Shown piece after piece: positions 54,301 to 63,700 of a stretch of 64,000 nt of DNA. How positions within the stretch are numbered: position 1 is the stretch's first letter; every line of letters starts with the position of its first letter. The notes beneath the pieces were generated by a model that saw nothing but the letters and a program-made list of their open reading frames with translations, was not told the DNA's origin and made no database searches. A program made the translations under genes and the position numbers. This DNA comes from Victivallis lenta (GTDB lineage: Bacteria > Verrucomicrobiota > Lentisphaeria > Victivallales > Victivallaceae), in NCBI RefSeq assembly GCF_009695545.1, contig NZ_VUNS01000015.1, positions 62,001 through 126,000 on the forward strand. Direction: 5' to 3'.

Positions 54301-55056
54301 TCAATCGCACCAGAAGGCAAAGCCGGTCAGCCTCGGATCATATTGGGATTCAGGAATCTCCTCATAGCGCATTCCCTGTACGTGCCCATCCACAAAAGTG
54401 ATATTCGCTCCGCGGCTGTTCATGTGCCGCATCCGAGCCTCCTCCCCCTGAAGAAGCCACCCGTAACTTTCATTGTAGGAGTGGCCGAAACCTTCCTGTC
54501 TGGCATGCGCCTTGCCGTCATATCCCGCACCGACCCGGTCGATGTCGAAGATCATCGCCCTCCCCGCCGGAGTCCTGATCTTCGCCAACGGTGTGGGAGA
54601 ACGTTCGGCGATATGGGCATTGATCCCGTAGGGACTGCTCCTTTTGCTCGCATCGTAAGAAGATTCTCCGGAGGGACAGGAAAAAATCCTGCGGGGAGTC
54701 CTCACATTGCCGTCGATTCTCTCGAAGCTGCATGAATCCGTCAATGCAACGCCCGGCATGTAGAACAGCATCATCATATCCTGCCATTTGCCGTGATAAC
54801 CGGCCGGACCGATATTTCCATCCGCTTTCGGCATGGAGCCTTTGTTGATTTCCGAATACATCAACATAAACACGCCAAGCTGTTTCAAATTGGAAATGCA
54901 TTGGGTATCCCGGGCCTTGCTCCTCGCCTGATTGAGCGCCGGAAGCAGCATGGAGGCCAGAATCGCGACAATCGCGATAACCACCAGCAGTTCGATCAGA
55001 GTGAACGGTTTGCGCATAATACCGGGTATGTGAAGTTTCCGTGTACGGTCTGTCAT
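54301..55056 (-). CDS. Pseudopilin whose N-terminal region is carried by an inserted element
   Basis: A 251-residue pseudopilin. A short leader ending [11 protein letters not shown] precedes the signal [19 protein letters not shown], then [20 protein letters not shown]. The C-terminal VDGHV follows a histidine 11 residues earlier, instead of the usual nine. AAGGAG lies seven bases before the ATG at 55056. The codons for HIPGIMRK are inside a 25-base terminal repeat of the element at 55010-55486. A second, older signal sequence lies on the other side of that element (55477-55584). The present start may therefore have been created by the insertion. Confidence 0.8.
   Translation of the reverse strand: MTDRTRKLHIPGIMRKPFTLIELLVVIAIVAILASMLLPALNQARSKARDTQCISNLKQLGVFMLMYSEINKGSMPKADGNIGPAGYHGKWQDMMMLFYMPGVALTDSCSFERIDGNVRTPRRIFSCPSGESSYDASKRSSPYGINAHIAERSPTPLAKIRTPAGRAMIFDIDRVGAGYDGKAHARQEGFGHSYNESYGWLLQGEEARMRHMNSRGANITFVDGHVQGMRYEEIPESQYDPRLTGFAFWCD
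55010..55034 (+). repeat. Terminal inverted repeat, left copy (25 bases)
   Basis: Exact inverted copy of 55462-55486. The core reads GCGCATAATACCGGG on the plus strand. It also encodes HIPGIMRK of the pseudopilin on the minus strand. Confidence 0.9.
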
Positions 55057-55461
55057 GATATAACTCCTTTTTGTTGAATGAATTTATTCGGCCTCTGGCG
55101 GCAGAATTGTTCTGTTTGCTCTTCCTGGTTTCGTCCGTCTTCATTGCCGTGGGATTCGCGGGGGAAATACATTTCCCCCGCACCCCCATTTCTTACTCTG
55201 TGCCGGGCTTTCATTTCCCGCTGGTTGCGCCCTTTCCGCCCGCAGCGGAGGACTTTGTCCTCCTTACTTGTCCGCCTGCGGCGGCCAACTCTTCACCGCC
55301 CGCTTCGCGGGCTGCGGCAGAGGGCCTTCGCTCCGCTGCGTTCACCTTCGTCGCACTTGCTCCTCGCTGCCCGCTTCGGCTGCCGCCGAACCGTGCAGTC
55401 CGTTCACATCCGCTGCGCGGCGCATACCGCGCTTTTTCGCCGGGCGGCAATGCTGTTTCGT

Positions 55462-55486
55462 TTCACATACCCGGTATTATGCGCAA
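55462..55486 (-). repeat. Terminal inverted repeat, right copy (25 bases)
   Basis: Exact inverted copy of 55010-55034. The flanking base pairs outside the two copies differ, so the repeat boundary is sharp. Confidence 0.9.
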
Positions 55487-55584
55487 TTACAGTTATACTG
55501 TGACATATTCACTAAAAGTTCAATCAATGTAAAATAGCGATACTTCTGAAGATATTCTGCTGACGGATGCATTTTTGTTTTCAT
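55477..55584 (-). pseudogene. Truncated pseudopilin N-terminus
   Basis: A 35-codon frame starting at the ATG at 55584 with GAGGA just upstream. It reads a leader ending QKYRY, then FTLIELLV, then loses similarity and reaches a TAA inside the terminal repeat. This is the complete N-terminal signal of a prepilin cut off by the element at 55010-55486. Its codons are AT-richer than those of the downstream pilin. The interrupted gene probably began here. It could still be translated as a short peptide. The AT-rich bases 55585-55665 upstream show no clear promoter. Confidence 0.65.
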
Positions 55585-55665
55585 AATAGATTCCTCGTCG
55601 TGATTAGGGGTTGATGATTATCTGCCTGATTTCGGCAAATCATTTATATGTGATATGCCAATCAA

Positions 55666-56754
55666 TTATTCGAGTGCCATTTCTCCTGTTGTCTGAAAGA
55701 TGTTGCCAACGATACGTTCAACATCATCCTTCCCACCTTCTTTCGTCAGATGGTTCTCTGTCATCGGGGAACGTTGTGTGCTGGTGCGGATAATCAACGG
55801 AGCTTCAAGTATTCTCTGGGAAATCGGCTCTCCACGGAGCCGGCTGAGCAACATTTCGCCCGCAATTTCGCCAATTTCCTCTTTCGGCTGAGCAAACGTG
55901 GTCAACGGATATAGAAGCTGGTGGGCAGCAATATCAAGATTGTCAAAACCGATGACGGCCAATTCATCGGGAATTCGGCGCCCCATTTCCAGTCCGGCCT
56001 GCAGAACGCCGAGTGCTGCAAAATCACTGGTCGCGAAAATTGCGGTTAACTCCGGATGAGCTGCCAACAGCCTCTGCGCAGCGATATAACTGTCTGCAAT
56101 ACTCAACAGGCACTCCTCTTCCGGAATCTCATAATTCAGTTCCTCTAAAAAACCTCTGCAACGAGAATCGAGCGCCCAAGTAGTTCGTTTGTGAGTGAGC
56201 AGACCAATTCGCGTATGTCCCAGTTCCCGCAGATATCGGGCAGCCTGGCGACCTGACTCTTCATTATTTATCATGACCACTGCAGTCCCCAGCTTCGCAT
56301 ATGGCTCCATAACCTGTACAATCGGCACATCCAATGCCAGCAGGTCATCCGCAACTTCCTTGACAGTCTGATTGGGATAAACAATAACTCCTTCAACATC
56401 ACGTTCTGCAAAACGGCGAATATGATCACGCAAAATATTGCTGCCGCCGCGGATGTTTCCCTGAAGCAGCATGAAATCACTATTGAGAACCCGACGTTCG
56501 ATACCGGCAACGATGCTGCCGAAGAAGCTGCTGTCAGCATATGGCATCAATACGCCGAGCAATTGACTGGAACGACTGGCGAGTGACCGGGCCGCAGAAT
56601 TGCGACGATAACCGGTTTCCCGCACTGCCGCAAGGATTCGTTCCCGGGTTGGTTGTGAAAGATGTCCGGTACCATTGATTCCATCTGAAACGGCTTTCAG
56701 TGACAAGCCGAGCTTATCGGCGATGTTCTGCATTGTAACTCGAGGTTTCGGCAT
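55666..56754 (-). CDS. LacI-family transcriptional regulator
   Basis: A 362-residue LacI-type regulator. Its N-terminus reads VTMQNIADKLGLSLKAVSDG (helix-turn-helix), then GHLSQPTRERILAAVRETGY (hinge). The sensor domain has LGVLMPYADSSFFGSIVAGI, NNEESGRQAARYLRELGH, FATSDFAALGVLQAG and LAVIGFDNLDIAAHQLLYP. The genes downstream on the same strand are a pseudopilin and a glycosidase, which it probably regulates. The coding sequence is AT-richer than most of the window. An own promoter is upstream. Confidence 0.9.
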   Translation of the reverse strand: MPKPRVTMQNIADKLGLSLKAVSDGINGTGHLSQPTRERILAAVRETGYRRNSAARSLASRSSQLLGVLMPYADSSFFGSIVAGIERRVLNSDFMLLQGNIRGGSNILRDHIRRFAERDVEGVIVYPNQTVKEVADDLLALDVPIVQVMEPYAKLGTAVVMINNEESGRQAARYLRELGHTRIGLLTHKRTTWALDSRCRGFLEELNYEIPEEECLLSIADSYIAAQRLLAAHPELTAIFATSDFAALGVLQAGLEMGRRIPDELAVIGFDNLDIAAHQLLYPLTTFAQPKEEIGEIAGEMLLSRLRGEPISQRILEAPLIIRTSTQRSPMTENHLTKEGGKDDVERIVGNIFQTTGEMALE

Positions 56755-56796
56755 AGCAAATCTCCAACTTAGTAAAGCGCTGTACTAGTTGCCTAT

Positions 56797-56825
56797 ATTA
56801 TACCTGAATTCTCTTAAAAAAGCAA
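56797..56825 (-). promoter_or_regulatory. Promoter of the LacI-type regulator gene
   Basis: On the minus strand TTGCTT (56820-56825), 17 bases, TATAAT (56797-56802), about 40 bases before the ATG. An ACTAGT palindrome at 56786-56791 may belong to an operator. Confidence 0.6.
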
Positions 56826-56857
56826 GAGAAAGAACCAGTTTTTTTGTTAATTTTTTG

Positions 56858-57400
56858 TTACTGTGCTGAATGAGCGCTTGCAGTAACCGTGGACTCGTTT
56901 TCGCCGGAGATGCAGCAGATGCCGGGCGATTCAATCCGGTTATCCACTACGGCGAACGGCAATCCGGCGCGCTTGAGTTCGGCGGTCAGCTCCTCCGGAA
57001 TCCGGTTGTTGAAAGCCCGAAGAACCGGAATGTTTCCCGGTAAAACGTATCCCGCTCGCAGGAACCGAAATCGGCCGGAATCCCGCACACGGCATTCGCA
57101 AGATCCTCCGGGGTGATTTCATCAATCGCGCGCGAGGAATTCTGCCAACGGAAACGCGGTATTCCCGGTAACTTTCCGTGGAGACTCCTGCCGGCCTGCA
57201 GACCGGGGTCTCTCCGGATTTCGAACTTTCAAGCTCCCGGCGCCCGGATTTTGCGGCGGAGAACCGGGTCGTGGAAGAACTCCTGCCGCAGCGGTTCGCT
57301 GTTCTCCCACGGTTGGTGCTCCTTCCGATGTTTCGGAATGGATGCGCAAGGGTGAAGGTGACGATACCGATGTTGCGCCACCGGGGCCGGGTCCGGTTGA
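56858..57400 (-). pseudogene. Decayed LacI-family regulator
   Basis: Fragments in different minus-strand frames read like a LacI sensor domain. NIGIVTFTLAHPFRN lies near 57330-57385. LRRKIRA and RELES follow, and then near 56870-57030 NIPVLRAFNNRIPEELTAEL and KRAGLPFAVVDNRIESPG. No single frame joins them; at least two frameshifts are needed, and no helix-turn-helix start is left. It fills most of the 727-base gap 56755-57481 between a LacI gene and an AraC gene. Family assignment rests on short motifs. Confidence 0.5.
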
Positions 57401-57481
57401 CTGATATCTGTTTCCGGACTCAGCAGCGGTGAATGAGAAATTTCATGATCTGTCAATTGGCTGAATTTGATAATCAAAATC

Positions 57482-58417
57482 TTATTTTGGTTTTATCGAA
57501 CGATTAATATTCCGGAAACTGCGTGGCGTCGTACCAAGCCGTTCCTGAAATAACCGGCAGATATAGTTTCCATCACAGAAACCGCTTTTGAGGGCAATTT
57601 CCATAATGGAAAGATCCGTGTTGCACAGCAACTTGATTGCGTGGGAAAATCGAAGCTCCTTGAGATATTCTCGAGGAGTACAGCCGGTTGCATTGCGGAA
57701 ACGGCGAAAAAAACTTCGTCTCGACATGTTGACGACTTTCAACAGATCCCTGATTTCAATCGGTTCTTCCAAATGGTCGTGCATGTAACGGATCGCATCT
57801 CCAATCAAAAATTCCGGAATAACCGATTCCTTCACAGCCACTGCCGAACGGCAAAGTGCCACAATAATCTCCATGAATATTGCCATACTGCAAAAGTTCC
57901 GGCCGGGACGATTCGAGTTCAGTTCTTCTGCCAATTGACTGATTTTGCCGGCCAACGCAGCACTCTCTGCCATGCTGAGGCGCAACAACGGCTGTGCCAC
58001 CAGCTCCGGTGCGATAGAATGTCGCGGTGTCAACAACCGGTCAAAGAGCGGCATCAGCTCTCCATCCAGATACGGTAACGCCAGCTTATGGGGATCGTAG
58101 ACAAGGTTGACTAAACCGAGAGTTTCTGTTTGGTCGTAACAGTGGGAAATTCCCGGATGAATCAGAAGTACATCCCCCGCATGAATTTCTGCCGTACATT
58201 CTCCGGCAGATACCTCATCCTCTCCCGATGGCTCACTCTTCCGATTCATACGAACCAGATGATTTCCACGGCCACTCAGGACTAAAACAAGCTCCATGAA
58301 GGTATGACCGTGAAACTTCAGTGCCGGATGAGCTCCACTGGCAACCTCCTCCACATAGAGCGGAATTGCATGACGCGGCAGGTACCGTGCCAGATCATTG
58401 GTCAGAAAGCTCGTCAT
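57482..58417 (-). CDS. AraC-family transcriptional regulator with cupin domain
   Basis: A 311-residue regulator. The cupin sensor (about 25-160) has HTFMELVLVLSGRGNHLVR and AGDVLLIHPGISHCYDQT. The C-terminal double helix-turn-helix has EIRDLLKVVNMSRRSFFRRF, GCTPREYLKELRFSHAIKLL and IMEIALKSGFCDGNYICRLF. It lies 21 bases after the GH78-like gene on the same strand, so the two are cotranscribed. It probably senses a product of that enzyme. Confidence 0.9.
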   Translation of the reverse strand: MTSFLTNDLARYLPRHAIPLYVEEVASGAHPALKFHGHTFMELVLVLSGRGNHLVRMNRKSEPSGEDEVSAGECTAEIHAGDVLLIHPGISHCYDQTETLGLVNLVYDPHKLALPYLDGELMPLFDRLLTPRHSIAPELVAQPLLRLSMAESAALAGKISQLAEELNSNRPGRNFCSMAIFMEIIVALCRSAVAVKESVIPEFLIGDAIRYMHDHLEEPIEIRDLLKVVNMSRRSFFRRFRNATGCTPREYLKELRFSHAIKLLCNTDLSIMEIALKSGFCDGNYICRLFQERLGTTPRSFRNINRSIKPK

Positions 58418-58438
58418 TCACCGGGTCGCTCCAAATTT

Positions 58439-60493
58439 TCAGTGTTTTTCGTGCGGAACATCCGAGAAGCTCAGAATATCACTGACATTCCAGTCGGTCA
58501 GAAATGCCGCCCCGAATGTCAGCGTAAGATGAAACAGCGATGTATTCCACTTCGTCTCCCGTCCCCATCCTTCGAAAGTGCGCGTACCGCCCTCCGCAAG
58601 AATATTGAGCCAGGCCTGATCATCTGTGAGCAGCTCCCGGAGAAGCTCATCCTCGTTCTCTTTCTTCAGGAACGCCAGAAGCGGAAAAGTAACAAACAGC
58701 AGGCTTTGCGATAACCGTTTTTCACGTATCATCGCGATTACGTTTTTGACTCCCGCACGATCCGGGAATAATTCATAAAACGCAGCATAAATGTTTCCCG
58801 GCATACTGATGTGCCCGGACTCCACACTGTCACGGAAAAGCTTTCGCTCCCGATCATAAAACGCTTCCACAAATGCTGCTTGCAATGCAGCAACATCGGC
58901 ATACGGCTCAAGTCCGAGCCACCGGGCGATCTTATTCAGGCATTTGACGGCGCCGATGTAATAGGCGTTGATCGCATTGTGTTTGGTGTCGCACACCTTG
59001 CCCTCGGTCAGGTCGACATCGTAATTGTCGCGCATATTATTCGGCCACTCGACGACGCACCATTTGTCGAGGCGATTCAATAAGCCGTCAGCCTCCGCGT
59101 AATTCTCACGGTAGAAATCAAGGATATCGGCAAACGCGGCGTAGCGTTCCCGCACGAAATCCCGATTCCCGGAGAGATGGCAGTACTCCAGCAGCAAGCC
59201 GAACATGATCAGCGGATATTCGGCGATCTCCTGCATGAAGGAACAGGCGGCGCAAGTCATCAGCCCGCGGTTCACGAAAGCGGTACGCAGAAAATCATCG
59301 AAAAACTTTTCCATCAGCGTGTAATCCCGGGTCAGAAGGCAGAATGTCAGCAGGCTGTAACAGCCGTCTCCCAGGTAGTAGCCTTTTTCACGCTCCATGC
59401 AGTCTTGAATGACCTCCTGCACCCCATAGCGGAGCGAATCGACGCAAAGCTTCCAGACCGCCAGCGATTTTTCATCATTGCGGTTGCAGGCTGCCCGCAG
59501 GACAAACGGATAGTGCCGCGCCTCCAGCACGATGGACTCCGGATCAATCCGGCAACCGGCAGGACATTGCAGCTCGGCATAACGAAATGATTTGTAGTCA
59601 AACTGGTTCAATACATCCCATTCCGCCCCCGAAAGCAGGAAGCTCTCCTTATAAGCGCAGTTGGCCCGCAACTTCCAGCGGAGCGAACCGTCCGGCTCCA
59701 GTTCCTGCGCAAAATACATGACGACCTCAAGACCGCGATCGCCGGAGGCCCGGAAGCGGAGAGAGCCGACGAAGATCCCCCCGAAGTCGATTCGCCAGGA
59801 CGCACCGCACTTTTCTATTTTTTCCGGACGGATTTCCTCAATTGTCAGTTGTTCCGAAGGCTGGCGGAAGAGGCGGTAATCCGCATGGCGATGGATGCAG
59901 GCGCATTCCCAGCCGGAATCATCGAATTCAGGCCGTTCGAATCCGACCTCCGGTGCCGCAGCATCGTAGCATTCCAGAAACTGGGTCTGGTATCCGGTAA
60001 TTCCGGCCGAGACAAAGCCGGAGTGTTCCCGGCAGCGGACGCTCTCATCCGAGCACGCAATCAGTTCTCCATCCGCCAGAAGATCGAAAATCACTCCGTG
60101 CCGGCGGTCGCCGCTGACCCATACGCGATTGATGAGTCCCTGATAATAGGAGTGTACCGCCAGTGTATTGACTCCGGCATGGACAAAGCGGGAGATGTCG
60201 ATTTCATTGTAAAAATAGTGAAAAGGGTATCCTGCCGCAGGCCCCTGCCCGACTCGGACACCGTTGATATAGAGCTTGTAATAATCGTCGCCTGAAATCC
60301 GGATAACTGTGGAAACGGCTCCTTTCATTGTGAATTTTTTTCGGAAAAGGATGTGCCTGTTTTGCCGTTCCGGTTCAGAAACGGGAAGGGAACCAGTGTC
60401 GAGCTGTCGATGAAACATGTTTTGCGGACGAAGGTTACAAAATTCGGCCGTGGTAATCCATTGTCCCTGGAAATGTTCTGGAATTTCTTTCAT
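58439..60493 (-). CDS. GH78-like alpha-L-rhamnosidase family protein
   Basis: A 684-residue protein with the GH78 domain order. An N-terminal beta-sandwich (FRKKFTMKG, ISGDDYYKLYINGVRVGQGP) is followed by a second beta-domain (about 225-340). The (alpha/alpha)6 barrel starts near 350 with QEVIQDCMEREKGYYLGDG, where the acidic catalytic residues are expected. The canonical DxxxRDER-type motif is altered, so specificity may differ from rhamnose. No signal peptide is visible, which suggests cytoplasmic or unconventional location. The end has EGGTRTFEGWGRETKWNTS. It precedes the AraC gene in one operon. Confidence 0.78.
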   Translation of the reverse strand: MKEIPEHFQGQWITTAEFCNLRPQNMFHRQLDTGSLPVSEPERQNRHILFRKKFTMKGAVSTVIRISGDDYYKLYINGVRVGQGPAAGYPFHYFYNEIDISRFVHAGVNTLAVHSYYQGLINRVWVSGDRRHGVIFDLLADGELIACSDESVRCREHSGFVSAGITGYQTQFLECYDAAAPEVGFERPEFDDSGWECACIHRHADYRLFRQPSEQLTIEEIRPEKIEKCGASWRIDFGGIFVGSLRFRASGDRGLEVVMYFAQELEPDGSLRWKLRANCAYKESFLLSGAEWDVLNQFDYKSFRYAELQCPAGCRIDPESIVLEARHYPFVLRAACNRNDEKSLAVWKLCVDSLRYGVQEVIQDCMEREKGYYLGDGCYSLLTFCLLTRDYTLMEKFFDDFLRTAFVNRGLMTCAACSFMQEIAEYPLIMFGLLLEYCHLSGNRDFVRERYAAFADILDFYRENYAEADGLLNRLDKWCVVEWPNNMRDNYDVDLTEGKVCDTKHNAINAYYIGAVKCLNKIARWLGLEPYADVAALQAAFVEAFYDRERKLFRDSVESGHISMPGNIYAAFYELFPDRAGVKNVIAMIREKRLSQSLLFVTFPLLAFLKKENEDELLRELLTDDQAWLNILAEGGTRTFEGWGRETKWNTSLFHLTLTFGAAFLTDWNVSDILSFSDVPHEKH

Positions 60494-60554
60494 GTGTTTC
60501 CGTTTCTGTGATGGCTTGATGGCAGATGCTTTCAGGAGTGGCTTTTTTTAGCGT

Positions 60555-60583
60555 AGCATATTCCTGCTGTTTTTCAATGGCAA
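60555..60583 (-). promoter_or_regulatory. Promoter of the GH78-like/AraC operon
   Basis: On the minus strand TTGCCA (60578-60583), 17 bases, TATGCT (60555-60560), about 60 bases before the ATG at 60493. Confidence 0.5.
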
Positions 60584-60726
60584 TTTTCCAAATTTCATTT
60601 AAAAATATTAAAATTTTTTCCCGGTTCTTCGACTTCCCGTTTGATGAAACGAAATAAGAAATAGGAATTGGCACTTCGTGAATAAAAAATGACATTTTCA
60701 GAAAGGTAATGATAAAGAGTTTGAAG

Positions 60727-60732
60727 TATAAT
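60727..60732 (+). promoter_or_regulatory. Probable -10 of the edge glycosidase gene
   Basis: A perfect TATAAT about 30 bases before the ATG at 60762. No good -35 is found at 16-18 bases, which would suit a promoter needing an activator. Confidence 0.4.
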
Positions 60733-60761
60733 ATTTGCAGATCAACAAAAGGAGTTCCTGA

Positions 60762-63700
60762 ATGAGATATAAGCAGTTCTTTTTTACTTTTCTGATTACT
60801 GCAATCAGTTGCGGTTTCGCCGGAGAGGTCGATTTCAGCCGTTATCCGAAGCGCAAATGCTGGGCGGCAGGCGGTGTGGTCACCATTACGCCCGCATTCG
60901 ACGCATTGAAACTGACCTGGAATCCGGCGGAACGAAAATTCATGGAATTCACTTTTCCGCAAGCCCCCCTCCTTGGAACCTTTGAAAAGCTGACCGTAAC
61001 GGTCAAACTCAAGCGCTCGGAAAAAAGCACGCTCAATGCGCTCGCTCTGCGGCTGATCGACAAGGACGGCGAAATTTTCCAGTTCAAAAAAAATGTCGGC
61101 CCGGAAACGACGCAGCTCATTTACAGGATAAACGGTCTTGACCCGAAACCCAACGGCTGCTGGAAAAGTTCAGCCAAGGCTGTCGCAAATAAAAAGATGG
61201 ACATGCCGGTCAGCCTCCTCGGCATGTCGGTCGATTATCCGGCAAACTCCGGCCCCGGTGAAGTGCTGGTCACATCAATCCGTTATGAGAAATTTCCCGA
61301 GGAATCTGAACCGGTCAATGCGCGTGAGGCCGTACCGGTTCCGGGGGAAAAATTCAGGACCGGGACGGAAAACGACCAGCGATTCTTCGAATACAGCGAG
61401 GGTATCTTTTTCCCGGTGCTCCGCGGCGGCCAGTTTCGTCTGCGTGTAAAGGCGGGCGCGGCTCCCCAGGCCCAGTTGCTTTTGCTGCACGGCAAGCAGG
61501 AAAAAGCGCAGAAACCGGCAACGGTGAAAGCCGGCGACGACAATGTTTATACGCTCATCTATCCAGTTCCCTACGAACTGGACGGCACGTCGGTTTCGCT
61601 GAAAAAAATCAGAATTGATTCGGCCGGGCCTGTGCAGATGATTGATCTGACTTACGAAATCCCGCATGTGGAACTGGCGTTCAACCTGGGTGAAGGTTCC
61701 GATTTCAACATCTGGCAGCAGGGCGTGCCGGGAAAAGTCCGTTTTTCCAACACCCGCACGGCAGCGCTTTCCGGCAAAGCCGAACTGATCTGGAGCGATA
61801 ACGCCGGGAAGGAACTTGAGCGTATCATCGAACACATTGAACTTGCTCCCGGCGAAAGCAAAGAGATTGCGCTGCCTGAACCGCAACTCTACGGCCTGTA
61901 TCATCTCAGCGGTACTCTGCCCGGCAAGGACGGCCGTCCGGTCGTCTTCCGCCGCCGCCTCGGGTTCATGCCGCCGAACAATGCCGAAGAGCACGACGGC
62001 ATGCAGTATGGCGTTGCGCTGCTGACCCCGGCATTGAAACGTCTGGAAATCACCGCGCGCGCCGCCCGTTACTGCGGCGCGGACTTCGACCGCTCCTCGA
62101 TCATCTGGGCGTATATCGAACGCCATCAGGGCAAATGGGACTGGAGTTATCCCGATGCGCATTACAGAATTTTAAAGGACGCCAAACTGCGCTGGGCGCC
62201 GATCCTCTGGTTCCCGCCGCGCTGGGCGACCTCGAAAACGTGGAAGCCCTCCTATGAACCGGTGATGCAGAGTTTCGGTTTTCCGCTTCCCGACTACGAT
62301 CTCTGGACAACCTATGTCCGCAACTGTGTGGAACGTTACGGCAAAGAGAACATCCGCGTCATGGAGATCTGGAACGAAGCGGAACTTCCCGGCTTCGCCA
62401 ACTTCACGCCCGAAGAGTATGCCGAACTGCTGAAACGTGCCTACGATGTCATCAAGTCGGTCAATCCGAAGATTCAGGTTTCCGCTTGCGGCTATACCTG
62501 CATGCCGGGGCAGCACCCGCGCATGACCTTTCCGGACTTCATGCCGCGCTCGCTGAAAGCGGCCAGGGGGAAATATGATCTTCATCCGATTCATTATCAC
62601 GGATTTTTTCATGAATACGTCGGCGGCATCGGCGCCTTCCTCGAAGCCCGCAAAGAGTGGGGCGTCACAGCGCCGTGGGCGGCAAATGAAACGGCGATGA
62701 CCTCGAGCTTCTGCACTCGTCTGGCGCAGGCGGAAATTCTCTTTGAAAAGATGGTCTACTCGCAGGTCAAGGGGGCCGTCGCCCACGTCTGGCACAATAT
62801 GTACGATCTTGGCCGCGACCACTTCAATAAGGAACACAATTTCGGGCTGCTCGACCATGCGCTGGAACCCAAGGAGGCTTATCTTGCCTACAACAACGTC
62901 ACGAGGCTTTTCCGCGGCGCCGGATTGGTGCGCGATCTCACCGTCGGCGACTGCTACATGTTTCTCTTCAAAAAAGGCGACACCCTTCTGATTCCCGGCT
63001 GGACACTTTATCCGCCTGCTTCCGAGCGGTTGTTCGAGCTCACAGGCGTCACCGGCAAAGCGGAATTCATAGATGTTTTCGGCAACCGCACACCGGTCAG
63101 GACGGAAAAGGGAAAACTCCTGCTGCACGTCTCTTCGGCACCGATGACGCTTGCGTTGGAACAGGACACATTGCCGGAAATCAAGGGAGAGGTTTTCACG
63201 GCAACCCGAGATTTCGGTGAATTCAAACTTGCCTCCGGAAGCGGCGTGAAGTCCGTTACCGGCGCATTTGCCGACGGCAGCGCCCGTGAACTCGCTGTCG
63301 GCGGCGACGGGACTTTCCGTTATCCGGTCAAACCGGAAAAGTTGCGGAAACCGCAGGCGCTCACCCTGACTTTCGATACGGAACTCGGTGAATTCGCCGT
63401 CCGCAAATTCCTGACTCCGCAATTCCGGTTGCCCGCGAATGCGAATTTCAACCGTCCGGCGGATTTCTCGCTGCAGGATGCGTCAAGCTACATGCAGACT
63501 TCGCCGAACGACCCGATGTATGCCGACTGCATTTACAAGGGCGCGGATGACTGCTCGGTCAGGCTCTGGCTGGGCTGGAAATCCCCCGATAAAATCGCAG
63601 CCAGGGTCGTGGTGCGCGACGACATCCATTTTCAGGATCAGAAAGGCGTGCAGATTTATCAGGGCGACGGCCTGCAAATCTTCTTTTCGCAGACCATTAC

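Larger units (their letters stand above)
55010..55486 (-). mobile_element. MITE-like element inserted in a pseudopilin gene
   Basis: A 477-base segment bounded by exact 25-base inverted repeats. It has no coding capacity for a transposase. It is full of short hairpins: a near-perfect GCGGGGGAAAT / ATTTCCCCCGC, GGAGGAC-TTT-GTCCTCC, and CCCGC-TT-CGCGGG-like stems. On both sides lie pseudopilin signal sequences reading the same way on the minus strand (FTLIELLV at about 55507-55533 and 54983-55007). The element thus separates an old pilin start from the rest of the gene while supplying a new start codon. It occupies most of the 609-base gap 55057-55665. A mobile nature is inferred; only one copy is in the window. 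Confidence 0.6.

Noticed and set aside
55211-55450. Open frames of 80-150 codons on both strands in the hairpin-rich element
   Set aside because: They exist because the element lacks stop codons in its GC-rich core; the translations are compositionally biased and resemble no protein family.
55200-55450. CRISPR array or tandem-repeat locus suggested by repeated GCGG/CCGC patches
   Set aside because: There is no constant repeat with spacers of even length; the patches are separate short hairpins inside one element.
55010-55486. Group II intron or other self-splicing intron
   Set aside because: No domain V-like hairpin, no intron-encoded protein and no proper 5' GUGYG boundary at the repeat ends.
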